A stretch of DNA of 6,364 nucleotides from CAWKAV01 sp963847735. Lineage in GTDB: Bacteria > Desulfobacterota > Desulfuromonadia > Desulfuromonadales > BM103. Shown piece by piece: positions 3,787-6,364 of this stretch; within the stretch, counting starts at the first letter, position 1; the number at the start of each line of letters is the position of its first letter. The notes under the pieces were generated by a model. It was given only the letters and a program-made list of their open reading frames with translations. It had not been told where the DNA came from and made no database searches. The stretch is from NCBI GenBank assembly GCA_963847735.1, contig CAWKAV010000019.1:1-6364 (forward strand). The letters run 5' to 3'. Both the position numbers and the translations under genes were made by a program.

Positions 3787-6176
3787 TTACCAAAAAGTTT
3801 TTTCAGTGAATCCTGTATCGACTTGTTCGTCGGATTGTCGACCGGGCTGGTCTCCTCAGCGGTCTGTTTCTGGTCATCTTTCTGTGCTGCCGGAGCTGGT
3901 GAGCCGAACAATTTATCGAGATGGCGGCCCATTTCCTTGCCAAGCACTTCCGATGCCTGCTTCTGGAGCCCTATCGGGTCCAGTCCGAACTTCGGAGACG
4001 CATAGTTACCAGAGACAAGCAACGGGATCTGACTCCAGCCGTCCTTGTCGGCCAGGTATTTTGCCATGTTTCCACCTGAATCGAGCCGGGCAGCAAGTTG
4101 TGGACTCAAACGGGTATCCACCGACAGGTTCATGGTGCCGTCCAGGCCGATCGACCCACTGGGGAAAAGCTTTAGCTCGTCACTGAGGATACTGCTGTCG
4201 ATGTTTAATTTACCATCGACGATTTTAATATCGCCCTGAAAATTTTTAAAGCGTATTTCATCCTTATTTGCAAGCTGCAGGAAGGAGGCGAAGCCTTTGA
4301 CCAGCCCCGGACTGACGACACGACCGTTGGCGATCTGCATGTTGCCCTGGCCGTTAAGCTGCTTGCTCAGGGATTCCCACTGGGTCCCGCGACCCTTAAG
4401 ATTGAGATCGAGGTCCATCGCCCCAAACAGTGCACCGGTGGCCTTGGGAATGAACGCAGTCAACAAGGGGTCTGCCTGGATTGCCTTGACCGCAAGGTCA
4501 GCGCTGTAGGTCAAACCTTTTGTGCCGAGGTTAACCTGCGCCGTGTTGGCGAATGAGCCTCCTGCTATCTTACCATCCATCTGGCTGATCGTCAGGACAT
4601 TGTCCTTCAATTGGTACCTGGCAACAAAATCATCGATCGAAAGCGTCTTGTAGACGGTCTTGCCGATACTGAGTGTGCCACTGGCCAGAACCGGGATGTC
4701 AAAGGGGCCAAGTTCTTCCCCATTGCCTGTTGCAGGCACTTCACCTTTAGCGGCGGCGGCCCCGGCGGCCCCGCCAGCACTCAGCAAAGGATCAAGCAAA
4801 AAGCTCTCGGAAGCAACGTCTGCCTTGACGACTATCGTTTTACCGAAAAGGTTGCTGGCGTTCAGGTCAATACGGGCACGATTCTCGCCCATGCGCATTT
4901 CCAGACCTTCGGAAACCAGCTTGTCATCAGCAAACCTGAGCAGGCCAAAAACTGCCGGACGCTGGCCGTTTGCAGCGATCTGGACATTGTCCAGGGTGAC
5001 CACGGCCTTGCGGAGCAGCTTGACCGGATTATCCAGGCCTCCTGCCAGTTGTGCATCGACCTTGACCGTACCGGAAGGGTCGGTATCCCGGGCTCCGGCG
5101 ACCAGGCCGGCAGGTAAGCTTTGCATGGCCTGTCTCAGATCGATGCCCGGCACGGTCAGTTGCATTGCCAAATCCTGCTTGTCGAAGAGGTTCTTGATTG
5201 TTCCGGTCGCCTCGGCAACCAGCCCATTATAATCGACGCGCCCGCGACGCAAATCCAAAAGTCCCGATTTCAAGCCAACGGACAGATCATAACCGACTTC
5301 GACTCCGGCATTTTTCAGGGGAGCGTCGGGCAATGCATCAAGCGTCAGGTCAATACCTGTCATATTAATTGTGCCGGCAGCAGAGACATCTTCAATGCCC
5401 CCTGAAATTTTCGTTTCAAGATTCAGCTTGAGACCATCAAGCTTACCCGGTACAGAATCCTTGAAGTAAGGTGCAAAGGCCAGGGCATCAAGACCCTCAA
5501 GCGTAACCTCAAACACTCCTGAACCATCTAAAAGGCTGACCGTGCCATTCATGTTAAAGCTGGCCCGATCGATCTTGCATCGGGCACTGACCGGCACATT
5601 GCCGGTCAGTGTGATGCCGTTTGCCGCAAGCTGAAGCTCGCTGATCTGAACTGTATGCGGCTTCTCTGCATTCACCGCATGATCAACAAAGGTCAAGCTG
5701 CCGCCCTTGAGGTTCACCTGTGAGATCAGTAAACTGATCGGAGTTGCCGAATCGCCATCGCGATCTTCAGCGACTGGACGGTCAGCGGCTTTGACCATAT
5801 CATCAAAACTGAAACGGCCGTCGGCCGTCCGGACCACCCGGATTTTCGGCATCTCAACCGTGACCTCGTCGATAACCACCCGCATGGCCAGCAAAGGCAG
5901 CAGCTGATATTTGAGGCGAACCAGGTCCGTGCTGACAAAAACCTCACCAGCATCCGCTTCGTAGATCTTGAGGTCTTGCAGTTCGATGCCGGAAAACAGG
6001 CTGATATTGATATCACCGAGTTCGACCTTGCGATGCAACGCGTCCTCGGCGAGCGGCAGCACGGTCTTTTTGACCAGTTCCGGGGTGATGACAATTTTGG
6101 CCAGCACGACCAGAACGATAACGAGGGTGGCAACGACCAGGGCAATTGCCGCCAGGATTTTTCCTAATTTGCTCAT
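3783..6176 (-). CDS. AsmA-family envelope protein, 797 aa
   Basis: Large AsmA-like protein. Relatives such as AsmA, YhjG, TamB and YdbH are anchored in the inner membrane and extend into the periplasm, where they are thought to move phospholipids toward the outer membrane. Residues 6-28 form one N-terminal transmembrane helix with a short cytoplasmic N-terminus. The AsmA N-domain follows (about 30-200, with NISLFSGIELQDLKIY at 57-72), then a long beta-rich middle, a Gly/Ala-rich linker (about 467-477) and an AsmA C-terminal region (about 500-735, with LNGQGNMQIANGRVVSPGL at 607-625). The tail (757-797) is polar and ends KLFGN. The ATG at 6176-6174 has AGGA 6 nt upstream. It is the first gene of a likely three-gene operon, with the rubrerythrin-like start 55 bp after its stop. 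The exact function in this organism is not shown by sequence. Confidence 0.93.
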   Translation of the reverse strand: MSKLGKILAAIALVVATLVIVLVVLAKIVITPELVKKTVLPLAEDALHRKVELGDINISLFSGIELQDLKIYEADAGEVFVSTDLVRLKYQLLPLLAMRVVIDEVTVEMPKIRVVRTADGRFSFDDMVKAADRPVAEDRDGDSATPISLLISQVNLKGGSLTFVDHAVNAEKPHTVQISELQLAANGITLTGNVPVSARCKIDRASFNMNGTVSLLDGSGVFEVTLEGLDALAFAPYFKDSVPGKLDGLKLNLETKISGGIEDVSAAGTINMTGIDLTLDALPDAPLKNAGVEVGYDLSVGLKSGLLDLRRGRVDYNGLVAEATGTIKNLFDKQDLAMQLTVPGIDLRQAMQSLPAGLVAGARDTDPSGTVKVDAQLAGGLDNPVKLLRKAVVTLDNVQIAANGQRPAVFGLLRFADDKLVSEGLEMRMGENRARIDLNASNLFGKTIVVKADVASESFLLDPLLSAGGAAGAAAAKGEVPATGNGEELGPFDIPVLASGTLSIGKTVYKTLSIDDFVARYQLKDNVLTISQMDGKIAGGSFANTAQVNLGTKGLTYSADLAVKAIQADPLLTAFIPKATGALFGAMDLDLNLKGRGTQWESLSKQLNGQGNMQIANGRVVSPGLVKGFASFLQLANKDEIRFKNFQGDIKIVDGKLNIDSSILSDELKLFPSGSIGLDGTMNLSVDTRLSPQLAARLDSGGNMAKYLADKDGWSQIPLLVSGNYASPKFGLDPIGLQKQASEVLGKEMGRHLDKLFGSPAPAAQKDDQKQTAEETSPVDNPTNKSIQDSLKKLFGN

Positions 6177-6210
6177 GTTGATTCCTAACGTTGGCTCTGT
6201 AAGAACTCAG

Positions 6211-6240
6211 TATCCAGAATCCAGAATCCAGAATTCAGAA
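6211..6240. repeat. Tandem heptamer repeats (ATCCAGA)
   Basis: Three exact copies of ATCCAGA (6212-6232) are followed by a variant ATTCAGA (6233-6239), located 35 bp upstream of the asmA start. The purpose is unknown; slippage could change the spacing between an upstream promoter and the gene. Confidence 0.8.
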
Positions 6241-6292
6241 CATGGAGAACAGAAGATTAGAGTGTTGAAAGTTTTTTTATTCTGAATTCTGG
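6228..6292. repeat. 13-bp perfect inverted repeat upstream of asmA
   Basis: CCAGAATTCAGAA (6228-6240) is exactly complementary to TTCTGAATTCTGG (6280-6292), with 39 bp between that include a T-run (6272-6278). The left arm is the end of the heptamer array. On the minus strand no U-run follows the stem, so it is not a typical terminator for the upstream gene. It resembles a short dispersed intergenic repeat more than a promoter element; genome-wide copy number cannot be seen here. Confidence 0.7.
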
Positions 6293-6313
6293 TTGCCTCG
6301 CTTGCAGACCCCC

Positions 6314-6364
6314 TCACAGTGGATCCTCCACATGATTGGTCAGCAACACCTCGCGCCACTGCTC
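6314..6364 (-). CDS. Possible 3' end of an upstream gene, partial
   Basis: The minus strand is open from the window edge for 16 codons, reading EQWREVLLTNHVEDPL and then TGA (6316-6314). The residues look like protein, and the position, 137 bp before asmA on the same strand, is natural for an upstream gene. Sixteen codons are too few to name a family or to exclude chance. Confidence 0.4.
   Translation of the reverse strand, partial: EQWREVLLTNHVEDPL

Noticed and set aside
4611..5232. Plus-strand open frames of 168 and 190 codons
   Set aside because: They are antisense to the well-supported AsmA-family gene and have low-complexity, non-protein-like composition.
6228..6292. Inverted repeat as an intrinsic terminator of the upstream gene
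   Set aside because: The T-run lies inside the loop and no U-tract follows the stem on the minus strand.

Overview
The window looks like chromosomal DNA from a Gram-negative anaerobic or microaerophilic proteobacterium, most plausibly of the Desulfuromonadales/Geobacterales type. This placement is an inference. It rests on moderate GC content and on the mix of an AsmA-family envelope protein, a rubrerythrin-like diiron protein, a PilZ c-di-GMP-type protein, a GcvR-like double-ACT protein and a YbeL-like zinc-ribbon protein. No phage, transposase, CRISPR array, tRNA or rRNA is visible.

Left part (1-1263, minus strand): a zinc-ribbon protein of the DUF1451/YbeL type (163 aa) is followed 86 bp downstream by a circularly permuted ribosome-assembly GTPase, YlqF/RbgA. 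The GTPase runs off the left edge, with 228 codons visible. The two genes are probably co-transcribed. A divergent 225-bp intergenic region separates them from a plus-strand gene for a 176-aa tandem-ACT regulator related to GcvR. Its upstream region carries a palindrome overlapped by an excellent sigma-70 match and also by a near-consensus sigma-54 match.

Middle (2020-2872): an orphan 122-aa acidic protein of unknown family sits on the plus strand behind an extended -10 promoter. It is followed by about 357 bp without a convincing protein gene. That gap holds a TATAAT box, a perfect 14-bp palindrome at the expected transcription start, an ideal Shine-Dalgarno with no normal start codon behind it, two further hairpins and a strong bidirectional-looking terminator. 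Together these could be a small RNA, a leader or a decayed small gene. This is the most unusual part of the window.

Right part (2873-6176, minus strand): an apparent operon reads asmA-like (797 aa), then a rubrerythrin-like ferritin-fold protein (163 aa), then a PilZ-domain protein (113 aa), ending at the terminator at 2818-2846. An additional promoter may lie between the first two. Upstream of asmA is a block of heptamer tandem repeats plus a 13-bp inverted repeat, and then the last 16 codons of what may be another minus-strand gene at the right edge.

Working together: the operon suggests envelope biogenesis or lipid transport (AsmA), peroxide or iron handling (ferritin-like) and second-messenger control (PilZ), but the functional link is only inferred from position.
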